A stretch of 49,747 nucleotides of DNA, from positions 1 through 49,747 of the forward strand of contig CAIZPE010000165.1 in NCBI GenBank assembly GCA_903934795.1. The letters run 5' to 3'. Positions 26,937 through 37,093 of this stretch are shown here, piece after piece. Position numbers and translations under genes: made by a program. Position 1 is the stretch's first letter. Each line of letters opens with the position of its first letter. The notes beneath the pieces were generated by a model. It had not been told where the DNA came from, did no database searches, and was given only the letters and a program-made list of their open reading frames with translations. Origin of the DNA: an uncultured bacterium (lineage in GTDB: Bacteria; Pseudomonadota; Gammaproteobacteria; Burkholderiales; Burkholderiaceae_E).

Positions 26937-28979
26937 TCAGCCGGCCCCCGGCGGCTTGCCCGGCCGGGCAAGCAAGGCCTGAAGCGCCGCCAGCCGCGCA
27001 CGGGCATCGGCCTGATCGGTCTGCCGCGCCGGCGGCCTCGCCTCCAGCTGCATCTCCGTCAGAAACCGCGAGGGCTCGCGTCGCACCGCGTCGCGCCCGC
27101 GACGGCGACGCGCGCACCAGCTCAGCGTGAGGCTGCGGCGCGCCCGGGTCACCGCCACATACATCAGCCGCCGCTCCTCCTCGATGCGCGCCCGCCAGGC
27201 CGGATCGGCATCGGCCTCGGACGCATCGGGCTCCTCGCCCTCCAGGCCGCCCTGGTGCGGCAGGATGCCCTCCTCGCAGCCCACCACGAACACATGGCCG
27301 AACTCCAGGCCCTTGGCAGCGTGCACGGTGGACAGGCGCACCGCATCCAGGTCCTCGTCGCGCCGGTCGAGCTGCGAGAGCAGGGCCACGCTCTGGGCCA
27401 CCTGCGCGAGCGTGGCCTTGTCCTCGTCGGCGCGCTTTTTCACCCAGTCGAGGAAGTCGGTGACATGGGTCCAGCGCGCGGCGGCCTGCTTCTCGTCGGC
27501 GGCATCGAAAAGGTGGGCGCGGTAGCCGATGGCCGCGATCAGGTCGTCGAGCACCGGCGCGGCCGGCTCGCGGGTGGCGCGCGCGGCCATGCGGTTGATG
27601 AAGGCGCCGAACTCGCGCAAGGGCGCGAGCTGGCGGGGCGCCAGACGGGCCTCGAGCCCGCTCTCGAAGAGCGCGGCGAACATCGGCCGCTGCCGCTGGC
27701 CGGCGTACTCACCGAGGGCTGCGAGGGTGGCCGTGCCCACGCCGCGTCGCGGGGTGGTCACCGCGCGGATGAAGGCGGGGTCGTCCTCGTCGTTGGCCAG
27801 CAGGCGCAGCCAGGCGAGCAGGTCGCGGATCTCGCTGCGCTCGAAGAAACTCTGCCCGCCCGAGAGCACATACGGGATCTTCTCCTTGCGCAGCGCCTGC
27901 TCGAGCACCCGCGCCTGGTGGTTGCCGCGGTAGAGCACCGCGTAGTCGGCCCAGTGGCCGCGCCGCTCGAAGCGGTGGGCCGAGAGCCGGGCGGCCACCG
28001 ACTCGGCCTCCTGCTCGTCGTCGTCGCAGGCCACCACCGTGACCGGATCGCCCGGGCCGAGCTCGGACCAGAGGGTCTTCTCGTGCAGCTTGGGATTGTG
28101 GGCGATCAGCCGGTTGGCGGCCTGCAGCACATGCAGGCAGGAGCGGTAGTTCTGCTCGAGCTTGATCACCCGCAGCGACGGGTAGTCGCGGCCCAGGCGC
28201 TCGAGGTTTTCCAGCGTGGCGCCGCGCCAGCCGTAGATGGACTGGTCGTCGTCGCCCACCGCGGTGAAGGCGGCGCGCGGCCCGGCCAGCAGGCGCAGCA
28301 GCTCGTACTGGCTGGCGTTGGTGTCCTGGTACTCGTCGACCAGCAGGTAGCGCAGCCGCTCGCGCCAGCGCTGCGCGGCCTGCGGGTCGTCGCGCAGCAG
28401 CTGCACCGGCAGCCGGATGAGGTCGTCGAAGTCGACCGCCTGGTAGGCCGATAGCGTGGCCGCGTACTCGCGATAGGCCAGCGCCGCCGAGGTGTCGGGC
28501 TCGCCGCGCGCCTGGGCGAGCGCCTGCGCCGGGTCGACCATGGCGTTCTTCCAGAGCGAGATGCGCGAGACCACCGCGCGCAGCAGCTGGCGGTCGGTGG
28601 TGGCCAGGGCCTGCTGCACGATCGCCGTGGCGTCGTCGGCATCGAGAATGGAGAAGGAAGGCTTCAGACCCAGCGCGCGGGCCTCGCTGCGTACGATCTG
28701 CACGCCCAGCGAGTGGAAGGTGCTCACCAGCGGGCGCTCGCGCTCGGGCAGGCGGACCAGCGCGGCGAGGCGCTCCTGCATCTCCTGGGCGGCCTTGTTG
28801 GTGAAGGTGATGGCCGCGATGGCCGAGGGCTGGATGCCGGCATCCACCAGGTGGGCAATCTTGTGGGTGATGACGCGGGTCTTGCCGCTGCCGGCGCCGG
28901 CGATCACCAGGCAGGGGCCGTCAAGGTAGCGGATGGCCTCGCGCTGGGCGGGATTCAGGGGGGTGACCGGGTTGGCCAT
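26937..28979 (-). CDS. rep: ATP-dependent DNA helicase Rep
   Basis: The product has 680 residues, the usual size of Rep. The UvrD/Rep motifs are in order: Q motif LNPAQREAI, Walker A GAGSGKT (about 32-38), ITFTNKAAQEM, LLVDEYQDTN (motif II), GDDDQSIYGWRGA (motif III), LEQNYRS, and near the C-terminus STVHAAKGLEF and VAVTRAR. It unwinds DNA 3' to 5' ahead of replication forks and helps clear protein roadblocks and restart forks. It lies 4 bases downstream of priA, another restart factor, so the two are very likely cotranscribed. Confidence 0.94.
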   Translation of the reverse strand: MANPVTPLNPAQREAIRYLDGPCLVIAGAGSGKTRVITHKIAHLVDAGIQPSAIAAITFTNKAAQEMQERLAALVRLPERERPLVSTFHSLGVQIVRSEARALGLKPSFSILDADDATAIVQQALATTDRQLLRAVVSRISLWKNAMVDPAQALAQARGEPDTSAALAYREYAATLSAYQAVDFDDLIRLPVQLLRDDPQAAQRWRERLRYLLVDEYQDTNASQYELLRLLAGPRAAFTAVGDDDQSIYGWRGATLENLERLGRDYPSLRVIKLEQNYRSCLHVLQAANRLIAHNPKLHEKTLWSELGPGDPVTVVACDDDEQEAESVAARLSAHRFERRGHWADYAVLYRGNHQARVLEQALRKEKIPYVLSGGQSFFERSEIRDLLAWLRLLANDEDDPAFIRAVTTPRRGVGTATLAALGEYAGQRQRPMFAALFESGLEARLAPRQLAPLREFGAFINRMAARATREPAAPVLDDLIAAIGYRAHLFDAADEKQAAARWTHVTDFLDWVKKRADEDKATLAQVAQSVALLSQLDRRDEDLDAVRLSTVHAAKGLEFGHVFVVGCEEGILPHQGGLEGEEPDASEADADPAWRARIEEERRLMYVAVTRARRSLTLSWCARRRRGRDAVRREPSRFLTEMQLEARPPARQTDQADARARLAALQALLARPGKPPGAG

Positions 28980-28983
28980 GGGC

Positions 28984-31119
<2,136 letters not shown>

Positions 31120-31193
31120 AAGCTAGACTCCACTTTAAGTTCGACCCCTAACGCGCGAGGTCATTAAGGGTTTTTCGGGTCGTTCACAGAACC

Positions 31194-31202
31194 TGTGGAT
31201 AA
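31194..31202 (-). promoter_or_regulatory. Consensus DnaA box
   Basis: TGTGGATAA on the plus strand is the reverse complement of the perfect DnaA box TTATCCACA. It lies in the AT-richer part of the priA-hemE spacer, about 75 bases upstream of the priA start. Its role may be replication-linked control of priA-rep; it could also be chance. Confidence 0.45.
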
Positions 31203-31371
31203 AACTGTGGCCAACCCGGCCCGACCGCCCGGAAACCCGCGCCAATCCTTGATGACGGGTTCGTTGCACGGTTTTTGATCTGAGAAAAAGTCGTTCTGAA
31301 TCAATGAGTTGCAAAATCACGGTTCGATGACAGGCGAGGGCTGGAACGCACATTTGAGCAGCCTCGTCAAG

Positions 31372-31380
31372 TGTGCATAA
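31372..31380 (-). promoter_or_regulatory. Second DnaA box match
   Basis: TGTGCATAA is the reverse complement of TTATGCACA, which fits the relaxed DnaA consensus TTATNCACA. It has the same orientation as the box at 31194-31202 and lies 169 bases from it in the same spacer. Confidence 0.4.
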
Positions 31381-31553
31381 GTCAAGGCGATTTCAGCGCC
31401 TGGGCCGCGGAAATCGGGGTCGGATCGCGTCATGCCGGTGGATGACGCGGCCGGGTGTCAGACGGCAAGCACCTCCGCCTTGTTCCGATCGGACCCCGGC
31501 CCGGACGCGGCAAAGCGGCAGCCGCCCCGCGGAGCCCGGCGGCCGATGCCGCG

Positions 31554-31582
31554 GCTCGGGCGACCCGCGGCGCAGCCCGAGC
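31554..31582 (-). terminator. Hairpin downstream of hemE
   Basis: GCTCGGGC and GCCCGAGC form a perfect 8-base stem around a 13-base GC-rich loop, one base past the hemE stop codon. It may end the hemE transcript. No U tract follows. Confidence 0.4.
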
Positions 31583-31583
31583 G

Positions 31584-32696
31584 CTACAGGGAGGACGCGC
31601 TTGCGCCGCGCCGGCGCATCTCGCGGCTGTACTGGTGCACCGTCTCGACCAGGGTGTGGACATGGTCGGGCGGGGTGAACTGCGAGATGCCGTGGCCGAG
31701 GTTGAAGATGTGGGCGTGGCCAGGGCTGGGCGGGCCGAAGCTTTCGAGCACCTTCAGCGCCTGAGCCCGCACCTGCTCGTGGCCGGCCATGAGCACCATG
31801 GGATCGAGATTGCCCTGGATCGCGCAGCGATCGCCCACCAGCGCCCGGGCCTGGCCGAGGTTCATGGTCCAGTCGACCCCGACCGCATCGCAGCCGGCAC
31901 CGGCGATCTGCTCCAGCCACAGGCCGCCGCCCTTGGTGAACACGATGGTCGGCACCCGCACCTTGACCCCGCCCTCGTCGCGCTCGAGGCGCAGCGCCCG
32001 CAGCACGCGCCGGGTGTAGGCGAGGGAGAACGCCTGGAAGGCGCCGTCGGCCAGGGCGCCGCCCCAGGAGTCGAAGATCATGACCGCCTGCGCGCCGGCC
32101 TCGATCTGTGCGTTCAGGTAGTCGGCCACCGCCTGGGCATTCACCTCGAGGATGCGGTGGAGCAGGTCGGGGCGGCGGTACAGCATGGTCTTGATCTGGC
32201 GGAAGTCATCGCTGCCGCCGCCTTCGACCATGTAGCAGGCCAGGGTGAAGGGGCTGCCCGAGAATCCGATCAGGGGCACCTTGCCACCCAGCGCCGAACG
32301 GATGGTGCGCACCGCGTCCATCACATAGCGCAGGGACTCGTTGGGGTCGGGCGCCGCGAGCTGGGCGACTGCCGCCTCGTCACGCACCGGCCGCTCGAAG
32401 CGCGGGCCCTCGCCCTCGGCGAAGTACAGCCCCAGGCCCATGGCATCGGGCACCGTGAGGATGTCGGAGAACAGGATGGCCGCGTCCAGCGGATAGCGGG
32501 CCAGCGGCTGCAGCGTGACCTCGCAGGCGAGCTCGGGGTTCTTGCACAGGTTGAGGAAGCTGCCGGCCCGTGCCCGGGTGGCGTTGTACTCCGGCAGGTA
32601 GCGGCCAGCCTGGCGCATCAGCCACACCGGGGTGTGTTCGGTGGGTTCCCGGCGCAGGGCCCGCAGGAAGGTGTCGTTGGCAACGGCAGCGGTCAT
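31584..32696 (-). CDS. hemE: Uroporphyrinogen decarboxylase
   Basis: The product has 370 residues. Family signatures are clear: the N-terminal [19 protein letters not shown] with the substrate-binding arginines, [17 protein letters not shown] with its aspartate, [17 protein letters not shown], and IFDSWGGAL. The enzyme removes four carboxyl groups from uroporphyrinogen III to give coproporphyrinogen III in cytosolic haem synthesis. Its start overlaps the upstream gene's stop by 4 bases, so translation is coupled. Placement next to priA and the atp operon is a common betaproteobacterial arrangement. Confidence 0.95.
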   Translation of the reverse strand: MTAAVANDTFLRALRREPTEHTPVWLMRQAGRYLPEYNATRARAGSFLNLCKNPELACEVTLQPLARYPLDAAILFSDILTVPDAMGLGLYFAEGEGPRFERPVRDEAAVAQLAAPDPNESLRYVMDAVRTIRSALGGKVPLIGFSGSPFTLACYMVEGGGSDDFRQIKTMLYRRPDLLHRILEVNAQAVADYLNAQIEAGAQAVMIFDSWGGALADGAFQAFSLAYTRRVLRALRLERDEGGVKVRVPTIVFTKGGGLWLEQIAGAGCDAVGVDWTMNLGQARALVGDRCAIQGNLDPMVLMAGHEQVRAQALKVLESFGPPSPGHAHIFNLGHGISQFTPPDHVHTLVETVHQYSREMRRRGASASSL

Positions 32697-33433
32697 GGGG
32701 AGCTCTTTCGGGGTAGATCGGCGGCAGACGGGCGGGGAGCCGCCTCTGGCGCGGTGGGATCCGAGGGGTCGGCAGGGTGAGTGACCGGCGCCAGCAGTGC
32801 CGGGATTCTATCTGCGCCGAGGACACTCACGCCGTCGCGGGCGCGGCGCATGGCGGCCACGGCGCAGCGGGCGAGTTCCTCGCTGCGCAGCACCGGCATC
32901 GAGCGCGGCATGGCGAGCATCTGGAGGCTGGTGTAGATGCTCGCCACCCGTTCCACCCAGCCCATGGCCCGGCCGCCGGCCTCGATCACCGGTCGCAGCA
33001 CGGTGAGCGAGGTCAGCGGCAGCGCCGCCAGGGCAAGCTCGGCCTCGCCCGCCAGCCCGGCGCGCAGGCCGCCCATCTGCTGCCAGACGGGCGTGGGCGA
33101 GACCAGCACCAGGCGGCGCGCACCGGCGGCGCAGGCTGCCTCGGCCACGGCCAGCAGACGCGACGGCTCCACGGCCATCCAGGCGGCATCACGGCCATGG
33201 AACGAGCGGGCCGGGGCGCCGGGCGCGGCCACCGCCACGAAGGCATCGTGTACCGGCGGCAGGTCGTGCAGGGGCGCGAGTGCCAGGCCGCGCACGCCGA
33301 GCGACATCGGCGCCTGGGCGAGCGCCACCACCTCGGCATAGTCGCCATCGGCGAGCACGCGGTTGAGCAGGGCCTCGCCGAAGCGGCCGGTGGCGCCGGC
33401 CACCAGGGCCACGCGCCGGTGGGCATCAGGCAT
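32693..33433 (-). CDS. NAD(P)-binding Rossmann protein, nucleoside-diphosphate-sugar epimerase-like
   Basis: The product has 246 residues. An N-terminal Rossmann motif [16 protein letters not shown] (GxTGxxG) and a later [12 protein letters not shown] strand resemble small atypical SDRs of the NmrA/HTATIP2 kind. No YxxxK active site is visible, so it may bind a nucleotide without classic SDR chemistry. The C-terminal 30 residues are Ala/Pro-rich and look unstructured. The overlap with hemE suggests joint translation, but I know of no established link to haem synthesis. Function unknown. Confidence 0.7.
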   Translation of the reverse strand: MPDAHRRVALVAGATGRFGEALLNRVLADGDYAEVVALAQAPMSLGVRGLALAPLHDLPPVHDAFVAVAAPGAPARSFHGRDAAWMAVEPSRLLAVAEAACAAGARRLVLVSPTPVWQQMGGLRAGLAGEAELALAALPLTSLTVLRPVIEAGGRAMGWVERVASIYTSLQMLAMPRSMPVLRSEELARCAVAAMRRARDGVSVLGADRIPALLAPVTHPADPSDPTAPEAAPRPSAADLPRKSSP

Positions 33434-33481
33434 GGGATCGCATCGCCTCGCGTGGCACCAGCCAGGGATCGGGGCGGGCGC

Positions 33482-35044
33482 TCAGATCACCAGCTCGATC
33501 AGCGTGGGGCCGGGCGTGGCGACCGAGCGCGCGAACTGCTGCGCGAAGTCGCCGAGGTTGTCGGCGCGGGTGGCCGACACGCCCATGCCGCGGGCGAGCG
33601 AAAGCCAGTCGAGCGCCGGGGAATCCAGCGAGAGCATCTGCGAGGCGCGCGGGCCGGGTTCGCCCGCGCCCACGCCGAGGAACTCGCCGCGCAGGATCTG
33701 GTAGGCCCGGTTCGCAAACACCACCACCGTGGCATTGAGCCCCTCGCGGGCCATGGTCCAGAGCGCCTGCAGGGTGTACATGCCGCTGCCGTCGCCCTCG
33801 AGCACCACCACCCGGCGATCGGGGGCGGCGATGGCCGCGCCCACGGCCACCGGCATGGCAAAGCCGATGGACCCGCCGGTGCCGGTGAGCCAGTCATGCG
33901 GCGGCGCGCCGGCGGTGGCCGCGCTGAAGGCGCGGCCGAAGGTGACCGACTCGTCGACCACGATGGCGTTCTCGGGCAACAGGCTCGACAGGATGGCGGC
34001 CACGCCCTCGGAGCTGACCGCGCCGGTGGGCAGCTCGGTTGGCGAAAGCCGGCGGGCCTGGGCAACACCGGCCGGCGCGAGTGCGCTCGCGCCCGTCCGA
34101 TCGGCCAGCGCGGCGAGGGCACCATCGAGGTCTTCATCGACCTCGGCCAGGGTGATGAACTCGCAGGTGGGCGGCGCGAGCAGGCTGGGCTTGTCGGGGT
34201 AGGCGAAGAAGGCCACCGGCGCGGTGGCGCCCACCAGCACGATGCGGCGAAAACGCGACAGCGCCGCCTGCGCCGCCTCGACCACATAGGGCACCCGCGG
34301 GGCCGCCACCCGGCCGGCGCCGCGCTGCACCCGCGCAGCCGCGAACTCGGACATCACCGCGCAGCCGGTCTTGGCGGCAATGCGGCCGGCGCGGGCCAGC
34401 GGCGACTCGCGCAGGGCATGGCCGCCAAGCAGCAGCAAGGTGTCGGGGCCGAGGGCCTGGGCCGCGGCGGCCACCCGCTCGTCGGCCACGGTGCGGGGCG
34501 CAGCCACCGTCAACGGCCCGCGCGGCGCCGCGGCGCCGGCCGAGACCGCGCCCCAGGCCGTGTCGGCCGGCAGGATCAGGGTGGCGATGCGGCCGGGCGC
34601 GGTGCGGGCCTGGGCCACGGCGGCGCGTCCGTCGGTCGCGATGTCGTCAGCGCTGCGGCTGGTGTGCACCCAGTGCGACATCGGCCGGGCCACGCCCTCG
34701 ATGTCGCTGGTGAGCGGCGCGTTCAGGGGGATGTGATAGGTGGCATGCTCGCCGACCACATTGACGATGCCGGAACGCGCCTTGCGTGCGTTGTGCAGGT
34801 TGGCCAGGCCGTTGCCAAGCCCCGGGCCGAGATGCAGCAGGGTGCTGGCCGGGCGTTCGGCAATGCGCCAGTAGCCGTCGGCCGCACCGGTGACCACCCC
34901 CTCGAACAGCCCCAGCACACAGCGCATGCCGGGGATGCGGTCGAGCGCGGAGACGAAGTGCATCTCCGAGGTGCCGGGGTTGGTGAAGCAGACATCCACG
35001 CCCGTCTCGAGCAGGGTGTGGACGAGGCTTTCGGCTCCGTTCAT
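33482..35044 (-). CDS. ThDP-dependent enzyme, acetolactate synthase large-subunit-like
   Basis: The product has 520 residues, with the three-domain ThDP layout: N-terminal PYR domain with FTNPGTSEMHF and the glutamate in GLFEGVVTGAADGY, a central domain, and a C-terminal PP domain where VVVLEGDGSGMYTLQALWTM (GDG...) starts the ThDP-magnesium motif and FANRAYQIL ends it. It is shorter than true IlvB (about 570) and resembles the benzoylformate decarboxylase/acetolactate-synthase-like group. It may decarboxylate a 2-oxo acid. No small subunit is nearby. GGAG lies upstream of the ATG. Confidence 0.82.
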   Translation of the reverse strand: MNGAESLVHTLLETGVDVCFTNPGTSEMHFVSALDRIPGMRCVLGLFEGVVTGAADGYWRIAERPASTLLHLGPGLGNGLANLHNARKARSGIVNVVGEHATYHIPLNAPLTSDIEGVARPMSHWVHTSRSADDIATDGRAAVAQARTAPGRIATLILPADTAWGAVSAGAAAPRGPLTVAAPRTVADERVAAAAQALGPDTLLLLGGHALRESPLARAGRIAAKTGCAVMSEFAAARVQRGAGRVAAPRVPYVVEAAQAALSRFRRIVLVGATAPVAFFAYPDKPSLLAPPTCEFITLAEVDEDLDGALAALADRTGASALAPAGVAQARRLSPTELPTGAVSSEGVAAILSSLLPENAIVVDESVTFGRAFSAATAGAPPHDWLTGTGGSIGFAMPVAVGAAIAAPDRRVVVLEGDGSGMYTLQALWTMAREGLNATVVVFANRAYQILRGEFLGVGAGEPGPRASQMLSLDSPALDWLSLARGMGVSATRADNLGDFAQQFARSVATPGPTLIELVI

Positions 35045-35146
35045 GGCGTCGGTCTCCGGGAGAAGGGCCCGCGGGCAGCGGGCCGACCGACGATGCTAAC
35101 CGGGAACACCGCGAGCCCCCGGCCGCCAGAAGCGGCTTACGGAAGA

Positions 35147-35201
35147 GCCGGGGCGCCCAGGGTGGGCCGGACGGTTCAGACCGGGCCCTGGGCGCTCCGG
35201 C
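35147..35201 (-). terminator. phaP: Long hairpin downstream of the phasin gene
   Basis: Sixteen bases at 35147-35162 pair with 35186-35201 with only one G-U wobble. The 23-base loop itself contains GGCCGG/CCGGGCC complementarity. It begins 14 bases past the phasin stop and is the strongest hairpin I found in the window. It probably ends, or stabilises the 3' end of, the highly expressed phasin mRNA. No run of U follows. Confidence 0.6.
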
Positions 35202-35214
35202 CGGATCGGGCGGT

Positions 35215-35742
35215 TCAGGCCGACTTGCGCCCCGCGGCCTTGGTGGCGGCGGCCACGCCAGCCTGGGCCTGGTCGGCGAGCTGCCGGGTGGCCTTGAAGA
35301 CCTGGTCGTAGGTGGTGGAGGCCGTGGCGATGGTGGTGCGCAGCACCTGCACCACGCCTTCGGAGCCGGCCGGCGCGTTCTTGGCGAGCAGTTCCACCGC
35401 AGCCAGCAGCTGCTTGTTGCCATCGGTGATCTGCTTTTCGGCCAGCGAACTCAGCTCGACACCGGTCTGGCTGGACAGCTGATAGATCTCCTTGGCCCAG
35501 GCGGTGAGCGCCTCGGTGGAGGGCTTGGCCATCTCGCTGATCACGCGGCTGGCCTGCTGCGGGTCCTTGGCGGTGAACAGCGCCTTGAGCTGGTCGCTGG
35601 TCTGGGCCAGGGCCTCGCCGGCGGTCTTCAGGTTGAGCTCGGCCAGCTTGCCGAAGCCTTCCAGCGCGCGGGTGGCGGCGGCCTGAGAGGCGCTCAGGGT
35701 CTCGGCGTGGAGATTCATCAGGTCTTCGGGGGTCTTGATCAT
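35215..35742 (-). CDS. phaP: Phasin (PHA granule-associated protein)
   Basis: The product has 175 residues from the ATG at 35742 (GAGGAC ribosome site); a longer open frame upstream has no phasin features. The protein is helical, rich in Ala, Lys and Gln with almost no aromatic residues. It shows the phasin_2 pattern: FGKLAELNLKTAGEALAQTS, LFTAKDPQQASRVISEMAKP, WAKEIYQLSSQTGVELSSLA, and a basic Ala/Lys tail. Phasins coat polyhydroxyalkanoate granules and set their number and size. No pha synthase is in the window. Two symmetric sites upstream may be operators for the granule-sensing repressor PhaR. Confidence 0.93.
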   Translation of the reverse strand: MIKTPEDLMNLHAETLSASQAAATRALEGFGKLAELNLKTAGEALAQTSDQLKALFTAKDPQQASRVISEMAKPSTEALTAWAKEIYQLSSQTGVELSSLAEKQITDGNKQLLAAVELLAKNAPAGSEGVVQVLRTTIATASTTYDQVFKATRQLADQAQAGVAAATKAAGRKSA

Positions 35743-35799
35743 GGTGTCCTCGGATGGGGTGGGTGGGCCGGTGACGACCGACCGCTGACGCAGGGATGC

Positions 35800-35808
35800 T
35801 GCACTGCA
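35800..35808. promoter_or_regulatory. TGCACTGCA half of a candidate PhaR operator pair
   Basis: This site has the symmetric core TGCA-N-TGCA, upstream of the phasin start. The same core recurs at 35855-35863. PhaR operators in PHA-forming bacteria are TGC/GCA-rich symmetric sites in phasin promoters. The assignment is by resemblance and position. Confidence 0.4.
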
Positions 35809-35851
35809 CAATCGTCATTTTCCCGACGCGCGGCGCGCTGTCAAGCGGATT

Positions 35852-35866
35852 TGTTGCAATGCAACA
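35852..35866. promoter_or_regulatory. Perfect palindrome, candidate PhaR operator
   Basis: TGTTGCAATGCAACA is a perfect 15-base palindrome around a central A. It lies in the 214-base region between the divergent phasin and coaA genes and repeats the TGCANTGCA core found at 35800-35808. The position suits control of phaP, possibly also of coaA. Confidence 0.5.
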
Positions 35867-35956
35867 TCCGGTCTGAAATCAGCGGCCTGGACGCCGTCGC
35901 GGCAGCGTCAACCCCGATTCCGGCGACAATGCCGGATCGACGATCGAAAGGCTTCG

Positions 35957-36982
35957 ATGGATCCCCTGCCCGCCGTCTCCGGTGCCCCGGCCGAAGACCC
36001 CGCTGCCCGCCCCGATCCGCCCCTGCGCGGCAGCGGCAAGACCGAGTATTCCGCCTACATCGAGTTCCCCCGGGACGACTGGGCACGGCTGCGCTCCAAC
36101 ACCCCGCTCACCCTTGCCGAGGACGATCTCACCGCCCTGCGCGGCGTGACCGAGCAGGTGTCCATGCAGGATGTGGTTGATGTCTATCTGCCGCTGTCTC
36201 GCCTGCTCAACCTGCACTTTCGCTCGGCCCGCAGCCTGAGCGGCGTGAAGGACGAGTTCCTCGGCCGACTGGTGGGCAGCCGGCCCTACGTGATCGGCGT
36301 GGCCGGCAGCGTGGCGGTGGGCAAGAGCACCTTCGCCCGGGTGCTGCAGGCTCTGCTCGCGCGCTGGCCCGATCACCCCCGCGTGGCGCTCATCACCACC
36401 GACGGCTTCCTGCATCCGAACCGGGTGCTGCTCGAGCGCGGACTCATGAAGCGCAAGGGCTTCCCCGAGAGCTATGACCGCCGACGCATGGTGGAGTTCC
36501 TGGCCGACACCAAGGCCGGCAAGCGGCGGGTCGAAGCGCCGGTGTATTCCCACCGCAGCTACGATATCGTGCCCGACCAGACCGAAGCGGTCGAGGAACC
36601 CGACATCCTGATCTTCGAGGGCCTGAACGTGCTGCAGACCGGCACGGTGGACCCTGGGCGCACCCGCACGCCCAGCGTGATCGTGTCCGACTTCTTCGAC
36701 TTTTCCATCTATGTCGACGCCGACGAGGCGCACATCGAGCGCTGGTACATCGACCGCTTCCTGCTGCTGCAGCGCACGGTGTTCAGCAACCCGCAGTCGT
36801 ACTTCCACCACTACAAGGATCTGCCGCCCGAAGAGGCGGTGGCGGTGGCGCGCGAGATCTGGAGCAGCATCAACCTGCTGAATCTGCGCGAGAACATCCT
36901 GCCCACCCGCGAACGCGCGAATGTGGTGCTGCGCAAGCGCGCCGACCACACCGTGGGCGAGGTGTGGCTGCGCGAGATCTAG
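35957..36982 (+). CDS. coaA: Type I pantothenate kinase
   Basis: The product has 341 residues. The P-loop GSVAVGKS is at 117-124, followed by [40 protein letters not shown] and [11 protein letters not shown], all signatures of bacterial type I CoaA. It phosphorylates pantothenate in the first step of CoA synthesis and is normally feedback-inhibited by CoA. An N-terminal Pro/Ala-rich stretch of about 25 residues is longer than in E. coli CoaA (316 residues). Many betaproteobacteria instead carry the type III enzyme CoaX, so this variant is noteworthy. Confidence 0.94.
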   Translation: MDPLPAVSGAPAEDPAARPDPPLRGSGKTEYSAYIEFPRDDWARLRSNTPLTLAEDDLTALRGVTEQVSMQDVVDVYLPLSRLLNLHFRSARSLSGVKDEFLGRLVGSRPYVIGVAGSVAVGKSTFARVLQALLARWPDHPRVALITTDGFLHPNRVLLERGLMKRKGFPESYDRRRMVEFLADTKAGKRRVEAPVYSHRSYDIVPDQTEAVEEPDILIFEGLNVLQTGTVDPGRTRTPSVIVSDFFDFSIYVDADEAHIERWYIDRFLLLQRTVFSNPQSYFHHYKDLPPEEAVAVAREIWSSINLLNLRENILPTRERANVVLRKRADHTVGEVWLREI

Positions 36983-37014
36983 CCTGGGGACGTGGCTGCG
37001 CGAGGCCCGGCCGC

Positions 37015-37028
37015 TTGCATGACTGCAA
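37015..37028. promoter_or_regulatory. TTGCA-N4-TGCAA inverted repeat upstream of the GGT gene
   Basis: A perfect 5-base inverted repeat with 4-base spacer in the 111-base gap between coaA and the gamma-glutamyltransferase gene. Possibly a regulator site; no further support. Confidence 0.25.
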
Positions 37029-37061
37029 CAGACGGGCAATCGACAGGCCGGCAGGGTCAAG

Positions 37062-37074
37062 GGCGATAATCGCC
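37062..37074. promoter_or_regulatory. Palindrome overlapping a possible -10 box
   Basis: GGCGATAATCGCC is a perfect 13-base palindrome. It contains GATAAT (37065-37070), a good -10 hexamer, about 20 bases upstream of the gamma-glutamyltransferase start. TCGACA at 37040-37045 is a weak -35 with a 19-base spacer. A repressor bound here would block the promoter. Inferred from symmetry and position. Confidence 0.35.
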
Positions 37075-37093
37075 GATTACCCAGGAACCGACG

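Larger units (their letters stand above)
31120..31583. other. 464-base noncoding spacer between priA and hemE
   Basis: No gene is visible here. The part from 31126 to about 31400 is clearly poorer in GC than its surroundings, with short A/T runs, and holds two DnaA-box matches (annotated separately). The part from 31400 to 31583 returns to high GC and holds a hairpin downstream of the hemE stop. The spacer must contain the priA promoter. Confidence 0.6.

Noticed and set aside
31126-31400. Chromosome origin (oriC) between priA and hemE
   Set aside because: Only two DnaA boxes, no dnaA, gidA or parAB nearby, and genes on both sides run the same way, which would put the atp operon against fork movement.
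32777-35311. An 844-codon plus-strand open frame across the ThDP enzyme and the Rossmann-protein gene
   Set aside because: Composition is that of an antisense shadow; both genes on the minus strand have clear family motifs and ribosome sites.
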